Origin: Pelecanus crispus
Taxonomy: Eukaryota; Chordata; Aves; Pelecaniformes; Pelecanidae
Length of the DNA stretch: 64,000 nt
Reading direction: 5' to 3'
Assembly: GCF_030463565.1 (NCBI RefSeq)
Contig: NC_134652.1
Span: forward strand, 19,507,397-19,571,396
Shown here: positions 49,501-60,598 of the stretch, one piece after another
Layout: each line of letters starts with the position of its first letter
Position numbering within the stretch: position 1 is the stretch's first letter
Made by a program: the position numbers and the translations under genes
The notes under the pieces: generated by a model
Databases searched by the model: none
Told to the model about the DNA's origin: nothing
Seen by the model: the letters and a program-made list of their open reading frames with translations, nothing else

Positions 49501-52500
49501 AGTGACCCAGTCATCAAAATCGGAGTATTTAATGTACTGTCTAAAATTAATACCTTCCATTTTGTACACAAGGTGACAGCTTTTGGAAAAGATGGCTTTG
49601 CTTCACTTCTGAATAAGCAATCATTTCTAAATCACTGCAAGTTTTTCATGGTGTGTCAGATTTAAATAAACGCTTCCCCCCCACCACCACCACTTATTCA
49701 AGGCTGCCACTGACAGTACTTTGTTAAAATTGCTGATAAAGTTAATTTGGTGTACGTTTTACTTTTCTTTATCTTGCCATGTGTATTTCCATATTTTGAG
49801 TTTACTTTAATTCGGGCATACTAGGAAAAAATCACCATGCTGCTTTAAACAAATTAATAAAAAGTATTCAAGACTGCTTTAATAAAGAGCAAGAGCTAAG
49901 CTTCATGACTTGATGTTCAGAATCATGTTGATCATAGATTAAAAGCTCTTTTCTTTAACCTTAAGCACAAAAAATTAAATTGAGCTTGCGTTTTTAAACA
50001 GAACTTGCACTTCAGTCAATACACACCAAAATGTTTCACGTCAGCCCACAAGTCGCTTTCTGCTTTAAATGCTTCTATATTAAAATAGTTCAGCAGTCTA
50101 ATTTAAAGCAGATTTCTGTACAGACTGAAAAGAATTTAGCAGACTGATCATTAATGACCACATACTTCTTATAATAGCCAGTTTTATTAGCTGCAGTTCA
50201 TGAAAAAAGGCACACTTCCTAAAACCAAACGCATTTGACATTTGCAGTCCTAAGGAGTTGCTATTTTCCCTTTCTAAAGAACAGTGAAGGAAGGAAGCCC
50301 AGAGGAGGGAGATGTCCAGCAAAAGAGTTGGCCTCAGTTACATCCTGCTTGGGCAGCTCCAAATCCAAGGAGAGCCAAGCGTGCCAGCAGCTGCAAGTGG
50401 GGAGATGCAGCTGCCAAGAACTTTCAACCTCTGACCCAGTTCGAGCTGGAGCATCTCACCCAAAGCATGCTGATGGCAGCACAGCTGCAGGGGACTCTGC
50501 CATCTCCCCGGCCAGGCAAGCCCTGCAGGTTGCTTTTTTGACAAAAATATGTATCTTCTACATACACTAAGAAACTTGCAAAGAAATTATTTACGGTAAT
50601 ACTCATTAGGCAGTCTCTGCAGGCAGAGCTGGCTAGCATCGTTGTCTGAAAAATGTCTGAAACAGTATCCCAAATTAAGTTTCCAGATTTTCTGGGAAGT
50701 TATTCAAGATATTACAGTCACTACCTGACTCCTCTGCAGAGGCATATTATAGCAATGTCTAGTTGACAGACAGTGACTGGGAGCCACAAGCATTCAAACG
50801 TAATATCAATTTACTACATCATCCTTACCAAAACAAAGGTAACAAAGGAGGCTTCCATCAGCCAGGATGGAAACAGGGCATGCGAACTCTACCACCCTTC
50901 TGACTATAAATCTACAATGATGCAATTTTTTCCTTGTTTTACTAATAGGAAAGTCCTTTAAGCTTCATAATATTGCCATAAACCTTTGATATAAGTATTA
51001 CCTTTACCCAAAAGACTTCCTCCTTTTATTAGTTACAAAGTTTTTCCGGTTGCGAGTTAATTTTTCCTGCAAAAGGGCTTCTTAAGATCTCATTTTTCAT
51101 CCGAAGGATGCTGACTCATTACTGAGTTTCCTTAGCCAAGGGTTTATTTGCACTGCCCCCAAAGCTGGCCACGGGCATCAGTAAAGTCACAGAACTTTGT
51201 GTTCAACCATGCCAAATGCCATAGCTGTTCAGGAACAGCAAGATTTGTTGCTAATAATAAACTACCATAAACTCCCTCACAGGCAGCATGGCTCCAGCTT
51301 AAGCCCATTCTACCTGCGTATTCTTACATCTAGTAGCGCATTTTACAAAAGCTGGTGAACAGTGAGTAGCTGTTGTTCTGACCACAGATAGCTAAAAAAA
51401 TTGGGGAAAAAAAAAAAATGTGGGTTTTGTGTTTCAGATCACACTTGATCCCTTGACTTCAATTTAGAAAGTCAATCTGGAAGTTTGTAGAGACACTCCA
51501 TGTAGGATATGAAGTATCTGACAGGTTCACAGAGCACATTAAGCTTTAATCATATTTCTATCAACTTCTTAAAGGCATCCTAACTGCATTCTGGCCTATA
51601 TTCTTTTCACTCATCTCCTGCAATAGTGAGAAATTTAGTCTAGGGACTTCAGTGAGCCATTCAAAAGTGAAGATACTATTTTCCACTTACCTTCAATAAC
51701 AAAGTGTGCCTATATTCATTCTAACCCATCACCAGCTTAGCAAATTTGAACATTTTTGAGAAAAGAAACCACTTGGCTTTTCTTCAAAGGCATATGCATA
51801 AGAAGCTGTATTGTAAATTTTAAACACACATGCAACACATTTGGCATATGTTAAATATGGAGACTTTAGGGTCACCTCTCAATTTAAGAATCAAATTTTC
51901 TCAGGTATTGTAGATCTAACTCTGCACAGAGTATACTGTCATTCTGGATCCCCCTTTGATAACTGTCTATCTTAGCTCATGATGCTTTATCTAAACACCA
52001 TGCATGCTTTAGCTAAATTAGAAACTAAAAATATTAGCTATTACTGACACATTACTCAAGATTATATAAATCCAAGAGTGACCCTAATCTGGCAACCATT
52101 ATGACACAAGCCACGTGACTAGCAGCTAGGACCAACCAAATCATGTTTAAAGACATACATTGTTTTAATATATTTGCTTTTCTGCCACTTCAGATAAGTT
52201 AAAAAAATGGGAACGCTACAGTTTAAATGAAAAACAGTCACTGAGGGACAACAGGGTAAGAGAATACGACGAATTCTGCAGATTATGACTTGGTCTCCAG
52301 AACAAACATCTTCCTAACTAGAAAATGGGAAGCAGATGACTGGTAGCATTGTGCACACTCTCCATTTCTCAGGATGGAAGAGACATCTGGATTTTTACCA
52401 CAGCATTTTCATAGCACAAGTCCAACAGCATTCATCTGCAAGTAAACTAAGAAAGAACACTTGCCCTCTCTCACCCAAAAAGGGAAAGCATTTAAATAAG

Positions 52501-53950
52501 GCAAATTGGATTTGAAAATGCTGAAAAAGCACCCAGTTTACTTCAGAGTAAATAGCACCTGCTGCAATCTCATCATTTTCCTACAACATTTCATTGTGTG
52601 ACAAGTCCCATTACATCGAAGTCCTTCAAAAAGAACCTCTCGGTTTTCACTTTAGTTGCTCCCAAAAGGCCCTCTTCACCACGAAGCTCCTTCTAGAAGA
52701 TGGCTGAACACTGCTTCATTCACAGCCATTTGCACCTGCCAAACACATCAGCTTATATGGAATTTGAGAAAGGAGACAAAGAAAAAGCAGCTCAAGAGAT
52801 TCAAACTTACTGTTTTCACCAACCCAAGGGACATTCACATTTCTTGGGTCAACAAAACTTTCAACTTCAGGATTGCATGTTAACATTAAGTTAATGATAC
52901 ATTACCAATTGCTCATCTTTAAAGACTATGCCATTTTATTATTTTATCAAATTAAAGACAGATTCCACAGGAATGAATATATGGAAGTGCAATTTGGTAT
53001 CAGGGGAAGGAAATCAGAATTACCTTTCTGTAGTACCCCAGTAACTCCAAAACAAGTTCAACTTACAGCACTATTTTGAAACAAAAATACCTTGAGTGAG
53101 ATTAAGAGACGAAATGAAACAAGATTACATGTTTCAGAATTCTAAGTAATTTGTAACAAGTTACCCAGATAGTAAGCCTTCCAGGCAAGGACTATGGAAA
53201 GATGAGTTAGATTTTTTTTAAAAAAAAAAAAAAGAAAAAAAAGAAAAAAAAAAAGAAAAAGCCCACAAAAAAACCAACCCTAAAAAAAACCCCAAAAAAG
53301 AAAATCAGTTTTGTAACACTAGAATATCCAAGAATGCTTTAAGAGGATAAATTTTACTAGGTTAATATCTAGCTTGAAAAAAAGCTGAACATACAAGTAT
53401 GACTGTGGTTTTGTTGCATAGAACAGGCAAAAGTAACTCAGAACTGAACTTCATAAAGGAAGCCTAGAGTATTTCACAATCGCTTTACCATTAAAAAAAT
53501 TGTAGTATAACATGTTAAATAAGGCAAAATTTTACAGGAAGTGTATTAATGCAAGTTCTGATGTTTTGATCTAAACAGCTTAAATGCTTTTTGAACATGT
53601 ATCACCTTTTTATAAGCACTGAGGTGTACTGAAGAATGTACTAGATAATCACAAAACTCAAATTCCTTCTGAGTAACTACTATTCTTTAGACAAAGCCCG
53701 AAAAGAGTCTTCCCAGAGCACTCTACGGTTCTATAGTAACAACATGGAGATAACAGCAGAGAACTGCAATACCCATGCATTAATTTTTACAAGTTTTGTA
53801 CCTAGAGCTGTGTGACATTTACTCACCTGCTGAATAATTTTGGAATCTTTTGGAAGGTTTTCCCTGGGTGGGACTTTTCCAAACAACTTCCAACCAGGAG
53901 CGCTTTGGACAGCAGGTTTGAGTTCCTTTGTCCTTTTAGTGAAAAAGTTT
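25500..53950 (-). CDS. TBC1D12: TBC1D12, TBC1 domain family member 12 (C-terminal 13 exons; 5' part beyond window)
   Basis: TBC1D12 is a Rab GTPase-activating-type protein; the mammalian protein binds Rab11 and affects recycling endosomes and neurite outgrowth. Exons 5' to 3': 53950-53827, 46613-46557, 40127-40012, 37251-37169, 35466-35349, 35002-34896, 34220-34140, 31327-31233, 30490-30419, 28412-28284, 27958-27849, 26052-25794, 25568-25500. All borders are AG/GT and all phases agree: 1420 nt, 472 whole residues plus one base. Numbering from the split first codon as 1, a charged helix covers 105-160 and the TBC domain about 180-400, with the IKLDISR arginine finger at Arg251 and YVQGM glutamine finger at Gln287, so GAP chemistry looks intact. 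The C-terminus [11 protein letters not shown] separates it from paralog TBC1D14. Human TBC1D12 has about 775 residues; the missing 300 or so, mostly exon 1, lie right of 64000. Confidence 0.95.
25794..26052 (-). CDS. TBC1D12: TBC1D12 exon
   Basis: [39 protein letters not shown] and [15 protein letters not shown]. End of the TBC domain. Confidence 0.97.
26053..27848 (-). other. TBC1D12: TBC1D12 intron (1.8 kb)
   Basis: AT-rich; contains the 15-bp inverted repeat at 27578-27616. No mobile element recognised. Confidence 0.8.
27578..27616. repeat. Perfect 15-bp inverted repeat with 9-nt spacer
   Basis: AGAAAAGGAGACACA at 27578-27592 is matched by its exact reverse complement at 27602-27616. An alternative pairing (CAGG/CCTG in the centre) extends the stem with a two-base bulge. 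It lies in a TBC1D12 intron. Confidence 0.85.
27849..27958 (-). CDS. TBC1D12: TBC1D12 exon
   Basis: [20 protein letters not shown], then [16 protein letters not shown]. Confidence 0.95.
28284..28412 (-). CDS. TBC1D12: TBC1D12 exon with glutamine finger
   Basis: [20 protein letters not shown], then [17 protein letters not shown]. Completes the YxQ catalytic motif, glutamine present. Confidence 0.96.
28413..30418 (-). other. TBC1D12: TBC1D12 intron (2.0 kb)
   Basis: Holds an A run near 29285-29300 and the G/T-rich patch at 29760-29910. Otherwise nothing recognised. Confidence 0.8.
29760..29910. repeat. G/T-rich low-complexity tract (GGTTT-type)
   Basis: About 150 bases made almost only of G and T on the plus strand, with repeated GGTTT and GGTTG units; A/C-rich on the TBC1D12 sense strand. 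Confidence 0.8.
30419..30490 (-). CDS. TBC1D12: TBC1D12 exon
   Basis: [20 protein letters not shown], then DVGY. Phase 0 at both ends. Confidence 0.95.
31233..31327 (-). CDS. TBC1D12: TBC1D12 exon with arginine finger
   Basis: [20 protein letters not shown], then LYIFQK. Contains the IxxDxxR catalytic motif, with the arginine present. Confidence 0.96.
31328..34139 (-). other. TBC1D12: TBC1D12 intron (2.8 kb)
   Basis: Mixed sequence with scattered short open frames but no conserved coding or recognised repeat. Confidence 0.75.
34140..34220 (-). CDS. TBC1D12: TBC1D12 exon
   Basis: [20 protein letters not shown], then SENDVE. Confidence 0.95.
34637..34652. repeat. (G)16 homopolymer
   Basis: G16 preceded by ggggc. 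Intronic. Confidence 0.85.
34896..35002 (-). CDS. TBC1D12: TBC1D12 exon (TBC domain start)
   Basis: [20 protein letters not shown], then [15 protein letters not shown]. The [10 protein letters not shown] motif opens the TBC domain. Confidence 0.96.
35349..35466 (-). CDS. TBC1D12: TBC1D12 exon
   Basis: [20 protein letters not shown], then [17 protein letters not shown]. Donor at cat|gtaag splits the following Met codon. Confidence 0.94.
35467..37168 (-). other. TBC1D12: TBC1D12 intron (1.7 kb)
   Basis: Contains an A/C-rich low-complexity patch at 36836-36910. Nothing else recognised. Confidence 0.75.
36836..36910. repeat. A/C-rich low-complexity tract
   Basis: Runs of A broken by C pairs (aaaccaaa, cacacacca) over about 75 bases. 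Confidence 0.75.
37169..37251 (-). CDS. TBC1D12: TBC1D12 exon
   Basis: [20 protein letters not shown], then VAEAKKR. Start of the charged helix before the TBC domain. Confidence 0.94.
37981..38709 (-). mobile_element. CR1 LINE, 5'-truncated, with a doubled 3'-terminal segment
   Basis: Minus-strand CR1: the 3' terminus (plus-strand tcacagaatcgtttaggttgg) is at the left and the 5' truncation at the right. The coding part (38308-38697) gives the CR1 ORF2 C-terminal block [20 protein letters not shown] then [18 protein letters not shown]. Between 38090 and 38160 the tail is unusual: after aaccaattaagggtagag comes non-CR1-like sequence, then a second CR1 3'-terminus-like start (aatcattaagattggaagg), suggesting a nested or subfamily-specific insertion. 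Intronic in TBC1D12, in sense orientation. Confidence 0.93.
39551..39568. repeat. (C)18 homopolymer
   Basis: An uninterrupted C18, followed by a T/C-rich stretch. Intronic. Confidence 0.85.
40012..40127 (-). CDS. TBC1D12: TBC1D12 exon
   Basis: [20 protein letters not shown], then [15 protein letters not shown]. Phase 0 start, ends with two bases of a split codon. Confidence 0.94.
41737..41813. repeat. Perfect 37-bp tandem duplication
   Basis: Two identical 37-bp units, 41737-41773 and 41774-41810, plus three further matching bases. Each unit starts aagtataacctcagtgaag. It lies 9 bp from the terminus of the 5S-CR1 chimera. Confidence 0.95.
41823..42100 (-). mobile_element. SINE-like chimera: 5S rRNA-derived head joined to a CR1 3' tail
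   Basis: Read on the minus strand, 42100 to about 41979 aligns along its whole length with vertebrate 5S rRNA, including the exact stretch GGGCCTGGTTAGTACTT. It continues without a gap into a CR1 3' UTR (GTGGAGTCTCCATCCT, then GATGATCTCCAGAGGTCCC) ending in GATTCTGTGA at 41823. A Pol III-transcribed head followed by a LINE tail is the layout of a 5S-class SINE (SINE3). Head and tail are both mutated. The alternative is a one-off template-switch chimera made by CR1 reverse transcriptase. Confidence 0.8.
41979..42100 (-). pseudogene. 5S rRNA pseudogene (head of the chimera)
   Basis: About 120 nt, nearly full length, roughly four-fifths matching 5S rRNA by eye. Conserved blocks include ACACGCC, GATCTC, CTGATCTC, GAAGCTAA, GGGCCTGGTTAGTACTT and GGTGCTGTAG. 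The internal promoter elements carry substitutions (box C reads TTGATGGGAAACCTCTTGG), so transcription is doubtful. Not a functional 5S gene. Confidence 0.85.
44924..45017. repeat. 94-nt hairpin with perfect 19-bp stem
   Basis: CTGGAAATGAGCGATAAAA at 44924-44942 is exactly reverse-complemented at 44999-45017. Inside, TTGG (44949-44952) pairs CCAA (44992-44995), and AGGCCTGTGA (44960-44969) pairs TCACAAGCCT (44976-44985) with one mismatch and a six-base loop. The whole forms a miRNA-precursor-sized foldback. It lies in a TBC1D12 intron. No target-site duplication is obvious. It could be a MITE remnant or an RNA hairpin; no known family recognised. Confidence 0.8.
46557..46613 (-). CDS. TBC1D12: TBC1D12 57-nt probable cassette exon
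   Basis: Encodes the 19 residues [19 protein letters not shown] with a ctcattag acceptor and gtatga donor, phase 0 on both sides. Skipping it joins SKIIQQ directly to EYEARTG, the join I know from mammalian TBC1D12/14. The Ser/Leu-rich content is unlike its neighbours. Probably alternatively spliced. Confidence 0.75.
48342..48370. repeat. T-rich homopolymer tract
   Basis: A near-continuous T run with two G interruptions. Confidence 0.8.
53212..53299. repeat. A-rich tract
   Basis: T8 then about 85 bases of mostly A with sparse G and C. No recognised element at its 5' side. Confidence 0.8.
53827..53950 (-). CDS. TBC1D12: TBC1D12 exon (probable exon 2)
   Basis: [14 protein letters not shown], then [14 protein letters not shown] and SKIIQQ, ending in phase 0. 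It is conserved with TBC1D12 just upstream of the EYEARTG block. It is the most 5' exon in the window. Confidence 0.92.
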
Positions 53951-54533
53951 CTGAAAAGAGAGGAGGGTTTTCTTTTTGTTTATTATAAACAAATAACATT
54001 TGTACCCACTTACATTTCTTTACACCAAGTTCACCACTGTAGAGATTTACTGCTCAGCAAATGCATAGTGTGCTACCTTAGTTTTCTCTTATACTTTAAT
54101 ATAATTAACTTGAAGTGGAGCAGCTTTCATTACAGATGTTTTGATGCTAATATTTGTACTTAACACGCAGTTTTACCCCTGAATTCTAAGCTACCTTATG
54201 CAAAATCAGAGCTCGTCTGGTAATACCAGACACTCTCTTAAGTTAGCAGTGTGCAACGGCTCTCAGACTTTTGTTTGGGGTTTGTTTTAGCGTATCTTAT
54301 GGAGCTATTTGGAGACTGAAGACAGCTGGAAATCACTGTATAACTTATAGATTTGAGAAATAAATTGTTAGCTATTACTTCTACTAACAATTTCTGCAAT
54401 CTTCACACCTTCAACTTTCATAACATGGACTAGAAAAACGTGGACCATGCTCACAGATTCAGTTTAGCAGATAACTTTTGTCCGTGCCTAAAGCAATTAC
54501 ACTCAAAACAGGCAGATGACTGCATTGTTCTAT

Positions 54534-55602
54534 TATAGAATCACAGAATTGTTTAGGTTGGAAAAGACCTTTAAGATCATCCAGTCCAACCATTAACCTA
54601 GCACTGCCAAGTCCACCACTAAACCATAGCCCTAAGCACCACATCTACATGTCTTTTAAATACCTCCATGGATGGGGACTCAACCACTTCCCTGGGCAGC
54701 CTGTTCCAATGCTTGACTACCCTTTCCATGAAGAAATTTCTCCTAATGACCAATCTAAACCTCCCCTGGCACAACTTGAGGCCATTTCCTCTCATCGTGC
54801 AGCTTGTTACTTGGGAGAAAAGACCGACAGTCACCTCACTGCAACCTCCTTTCAGGTAGTTGTAGAGAGCGATAAGGTCTCCCCTCAGCCTCCTTTTCTC
54901 TAGGCTAAACAACCCCAGTTCCCTCAGCCGCTCCTCGTAAGGCCTGTGCTCCAGACCCTTCACCAGCTTCGTTGCCCTTCTCTGGACATGCTCCAGCACC
55001 TCAATGTCTTTCTTGCAGTGAGGGGCCCAAAACTGGACACAGTATTCCAGGTGCGGCCTCACCAGTGCCGAGTACAGGGGGACAATCACCTCCCTGCTCC
55101 TGCTGGCCACACTATTCCTGATACAAGCCAGGATGCTGTTGGTCTTTTGGCCACCTGGGCACACTGCTGGCTCACGTTCAGCCGGCTGTCAAACAGCACC
55201 CCCAGGTCCTTTTCGGCCAGGCAGCTTTCCAGCCACTCTTCCCCAAGCCTGTAGCGCTGCATGGGGTTGTTGTGACCCAAGTGCAGGACCCGGCACTTGG
55301 CCTTGTTAAATCTCATACACTTGGCCTCGGCCCATCGGTCCAGCCTGTCCAGGTCCCTGTGAGAGCCTTTCTACCCTCAAGCAGATCAACACTCCTGCCC
55401 AACCGGGTGTCGTCTGCAAACTTACTGAGGGTGCACTCGATCCCCTCATCCAGATCATTGATAAAGATATTCAACAGAACTGGCCCCAATACTGAGCCCT
55501 GGGGAACACCACGTGTGACCGGCTGCCAACTGGATTTAACTCCATTCACCACAACTCTTTGGGTTCGGCCATCCAGCCAGTCTTCTACCCAGCGAAGAGT
55601 GT
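54534..55602 (-). mobile_element. CR1 LINE, 5'-truncated, 1.07 kb, with reverse-transcriptase catalytic box
   Basis: The longest CR1 copy here. Minus-strand frames give, from the 5' side, [20 protein letters not shown] and KFADDTRLG (catalytic F-A-D-D) within 55313-55552, then [20 protein letters not shown] (55086-55316), then the C-terminal [20 protein letters not shown] block to near 54640. The frames are separate, so small frameshifts break the ORF. The 3' terminus is the plus-strand tagaatcacagaattg at 54536. Sense to TBC1D12. Confidence 0.95.
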
Positions 55603-58600
55603 TCTAAGTTCCGTTACTTCTTAGAAAGCCAACCATCACAAGATCACATTAGCAAGCATTTGCCTAGATACACAGCTGTACTATTTGACTCCGATCACAA
55701 GCTCCCACAGAGCATGCTATGTACGAGTGCTTTGAAAATGAAAGAAGTGCATTTATTCTGAGTATTGGAAAGTTACTTTCAGAAACTTACGAACAGCACA
55801 GAGGGATTAAAATTTAAGTAGTCTGTAAGGTTACTTCTCAGGATGCTTACAAGTTGGCCTCTGGGTGAACAGAATATGGAGCACTTTTATTGGAAGATGT
55901 TGTTGTGCAGTGCTAACTAGCTAACCTTGTACTTCCACACTCTTCCTCTGGAAGGAGATCCGCAGATCTATTCTTCACTTAACAGCATTTGCTATATTTT
56001 AAAATACATTTCCTTCTCAAATTGAATACATTCATGTTTGTGCATAGAAAACAGTCTCTTGGCTTTACCCAGATAGAAATAGCATGCTTCAACAACTGCA
56101 AGCTGTCCAAAAAGAGCACAGTCGCTCTTAAATTCCAGCGCTGTCAGGGTCTCTGACCATGCAGCATAGTTTTACAATTACAAACTGTTAGCATTTGTAG
56201 ATTTCAAATATGATCTTTTCAGTTCCCAGAATGCTTTTTGTTATTTGGGAAACAAGCAAATGCCTGTCACAAAAATACCTTCTGTGCAAGTCTGCATGAA
56301 TGGACTCTACAGATATTTGTGTGTAGCTGAAGATCTAGCCACAAGAAAACAGCGAGCTGGAGAGTAGAAGTAGATGCTGATAAAGTGTGAAAGTCTCCGA
56401 AGAACCAATAAGCTCAAGTCTAGTAGTCCTGTAGAATCCAGGAGAACTGAGAAACTCAGAACACCAAGACTCTGCTTGGTCTGTCCAAGGCCACCAGCAC
56501 ACACTACCATCAACAACAGCTTGTTAAAAAAAAAGGAGGAAAAAGACTGCATTTGAGAAAGCAGCAGCTGCTATAAGCAGGCAGGGAGTATGGGATTACA
56601 TACACACCTGATGAAAGAGAGCATGCCTTGAGAGATTTTTGGTTTTGAACGCCCACATAGAAGCTGTTGGTACATCAGTACACCCCCTCCACTTCCGTGG
56701 AGGTCTCCCAGCTGTCATTCCAACCCAGTAAGTAAGCATATTTGGCAATAATTGCTTGCACTGTATGAATAGTTACCTGCCATTAACAGAATCAAGCTAT
56801 TGCTATTAATAACAGCTTAATTAATACAAGGTATTCTAGTAAGCATTGGCAGTGATCCATGCATCCCACAACTCTGTCCCCATCAGGGAAACTTGGCAGT
56901 ATCTTAGTCCATCCCTGTGGAAGCAAAGGAAGCACCCAGAACACCAAACTAGCTGTTTCTGACTCATGACCTGGAAGGACAGGCTGATGAAAAAGCCAAG
57001 CCATGGTACCAACATCTTTAAAAGACACTTTCCTCAGTCAGTCCCAGGACTGCATGCCATTAGTGAAATGAACCGGTCCATCCATAAAAGAACAGATGCA
57101 AAAAGTATGCTTATATAAATAACAAAGGCTCATTGCACAAGTACAGGACACCTTTCACACTGCTTTACATTGTCTTTAAGGGGGAAGGAGGACTGTTCAA
57201 AGAATCATCAAAAAAAACAAGACAAAGTATTCTAAAGACCAACACCTCACTAAATACTACAACTACAGCCTTGCCCTTAAATCTGCAACTACTGCAGTGG
57301 CTATATTTGAAACTTAATTGGAGGAGATTTTTTTCCCCGAAAGCTGGTATGCAGGAAGATACATTCTGGAGTACCATTCTTGAAATATAAAATAGCTCAT
57401 GCATCTTGACTTCATGGATAGCAACAACCATCCAGTCTCTGCACATATGACAGAATACCACCAGGATTACCTGGCAGTTCAGCTCCATTGCTTCTAGCAC
57501 TTGTGGAAGCTGAAAAGATGTATGCTTTTAACATCGATGGCAATCTGTATCAAAGCTGGTTTATGATTAACCAGGAAGCTGGCAGATTTAAAAAGGAAAA
57601 GTGTGTAAACACACAGAAAATTTTAATTAGTATTTCTGTACAAAAGATTCAGGCATGCTCATGGCTCTTACAAGATTTGTTTTTAATTTTTTTTTTTTAA
57701 ACAAATATAACATTAAAACAAACCATCTAGAACATAGTCCCCACCATAATGAATCTTGGCAGGTTTTTAATATTCTTTTGTGTACTAAATTAAACAAAAG
57801 CTTGTTTCACTTTTTATGAATTCAAAAGTGAATATATAATTTTACTTTTATTGAGTAGATATTCATTGAAGTCTGTTTCTTGTGAGGGCAAAAAGCTGGT
57901 CAAACTTTATATCATGTCAGAATAACCCTCACATAGAAGGGTTTTCCAAGAGAAATTCATGGGAGGTTTAAAAATAAGCTTTGCTGAAGATGGAAGGACA
58001 CTTTCAATACATTGTTTTGGCAGCTAACAGTATCACATCTGATGTGTTGATGACAACAGTAAAGCCTTACAAAAGCCCTGTTAAGCATTCACAGATGCTG
58101 TTCCTTACAAGTTGCATTCACTGAATTGCAGGAAGTGTACCAGATTTGATATATTTGTTGCTGCTTAGAATATTCATGAGTTTTCACTGATCCCAGGGAA
58201 AGTCATCCATTGAGATGGACTGAAACGTCAATAGCATTTTGGTACAGAATCTCAAAATCCATTTGAAAACTTCAAAATTCCTCAAGAAGCAGCCTACACT
58301 TTAGAAATGAATAATGCTTTCTGTTGAAAGGACCTGTGGGATACAAGTATTAAATTAGTTCATTGAACTAAGCTCTGGTTTACAAAAACCCAGTGGAAAA
58401 GTTGCAAGTTTTTTTCCCTGCTAGTTTTACATAACCACACTGGAACTCATATTAACGCTCTCAAATGACACTCAAAAATGTTTCAGTAGGTGCACTGAAG
58501 AGCTTTAAAAGTAACTGAAGCACCACAGAATAAGAAGCTGTTACTGGCACATACCAAGACATCTATTCCTAACATTGTTTGGATTACACTACACAAAAAA

Positions 58601-58979
58601 CCTATAGCCTCTCATGATCACATAACTAGAACAGCTGTAGTAACAGCTACAAGTGGCAGTTTTCTCCCTTATTTAACAACATCACTTCAACTATTCCTGC
58701 CTGTGCCCACAGCAATCTATGCAAGAGTTTCACCATACTGATGGTACAGTAATTCAAAGATGTTAACCATTTCCACAGGTGGCATTAATGTGATGTTCTA
58801 GTAATGCAATTGCTTGTTTCCACTCTGCTTTTGCTTTTCAAATCACTTCTTTGTTGCTGTTTAAGATAAACTGATGAAGTCTAACTACAGTTAGAATTAA
58901 GTCCCAGAAGGGGATAGGTGGAACTTGATATTTTAATGGGATTTTTTTTTGTTTGTTTCCTTTGGGGTTTTGGCTCCTG

Positions 58980-58997
58980 CCCCCCCGCCCCCCCCCC
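58980..58997. repeat. C-rich homopolymer tract
   Basis: C7, G, C10 on the plus strand. Intronic. Confidence 0.8.
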
Positions 58998-60598
58998 AAA
59001 ATCTGAACACAAAACTTTTTTCCACTTTTTGAGCTAGCTATATGCCAGCCCAAGAGGATGAGAGATTTCCAAGTTTTAGAGGAAGTTACTAGAAAATACC
59101 AGAGACAATTACTTCAAGCTTGATCTTAAATTTCATCCAACACCAGACTAGAAACTGGGCTGCCGTATTTGCACAACAGCCACTCAAAGAAAGCTGAAAT
59201 GCTTTGAACAGCAGCAACCATGAACATCAGCAGGTAGGAAAGCCACCAGGCTAGATACAGCTCCAGCACTCTACCTCCAGGTATAACTGATTCACTTCTC
59301 CCCAAGACCAAGTAGTCTTGTGATAGTCTTCTGTTTGACCAAAAATGTCAAACTCAAATCTAGTTTCAAGCTAGGTTTTTCTACAGTTCTTCCAAAGATC
59401 ACACATATATATCTTCCCTTTCTACAACTCTGCTGTATGCCACTAACAACAGGCTATGAGTATTTCACTATTTTGTGTATTCCAGCAAAACCTGAAGTTG
59501 CTTTCCTTTCCACTCCAAATGCACATCCTTGGTTTTCCAATCTTAACTTTGAGCCTCAAAGGAGCCTGCCAGAAGAATCATCTCTGATGACCCAGAGCTC
59601 TGATGTTGCTGAGATATAGTACTACTTTATTGGAAGCAATCAACTTTATTTACTTCCCATTGTTCCCCTAAAACTCCCATTTGAGTCCAGCATTCTTAAC
59701 AATGACACTTGGAAGCAGCGTTCACAAGCCTGTATCTGCCCTTAGTCCTTAGCTTTAAAACAAGATATAGACCCTGACTCATCTCTCCACTCCCTCCATA
59801 GAACTGTAACCTGTAGCCTTTAAACCAATACATTCAGCAAGAGCCAGCTCCAGCTTGGAATGCTGTAGGACTAAGGGAAGTCATTCAGTAGCCCAGCTAT
59901 TCTGACCTGGTAGAGAAGCAGGAGCATGAATTGTACTAGAAGCATAAGGAAAAATAAAATAGTAGTTTAGAAATCTGTGAAATGCAACTAAGTTGTGAGA
60001 TGGCAAGCTAAAATGCACTCCTGGTCTTTATAACTTACTCTGCATTGTTAAATACTTTTAATGTGATTGCCTAGAAAGCCATACTAACTGTTTAGCCAGT
60101 GAGTCTGGTAATGCAGTTTCAATCAGATTTTTAAACGGCATAGTAAACCTCAAAAGATAATTAGTCAGCCAAAGAAGACAGGTGTCCTAATAGGGATTTG
60201 CCTCCTCTGCATCAAAGGAAAGGCTGCAGCATTGTTCTACTTCTTATTAGGTGTTAGAGAATCAAATCATTAGAACTCCACCTTCAAACCCAAGCTTCAC
60301 CTGTTCCACTGCTTTTAATTATCTGTATACAAATTTTAAGTGCAGAGGATGGTTGGATCTTACACCTGAGCCATTTAAGATGAGTATCAGTATGAAACAT
60401 ATTAAAATGAGCCTACCTTTCTCCAATTTGTTAATCCTGCAGTACAAAAAAATGGCAAAAGTCAAGTGGTATCAACCACTGAGACAAGGATATAGTCTCA
60501 GAAGAGAGCATAAAACATGTGATTATCATTACTGTTACACCTGAGCAACCCAGCATGCTTCCTTATGGCTCACTTTAATATACAAATAGATCTAATTC

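Larger units (their letters stand above)
46614..53826 (-). other. TBC1D12: TBC1D12 intron (7.2 kb)
   Basis: AT-rich, with T/G homopolymers near 48218-48227 and 48342-48370 and the A-rich tract at 53212-53299. A slightly GC-richer patch at 50280-50530 shows no conserved coding. No mobile element recognised. Confidence 0.75.

Noticed and set aside
54619-55607. A separate host gene
   Set aside because: The protein blocks are CR1 ORF2 reverse-transcriptase segments, in several frames, with a CR1 3' terminus.
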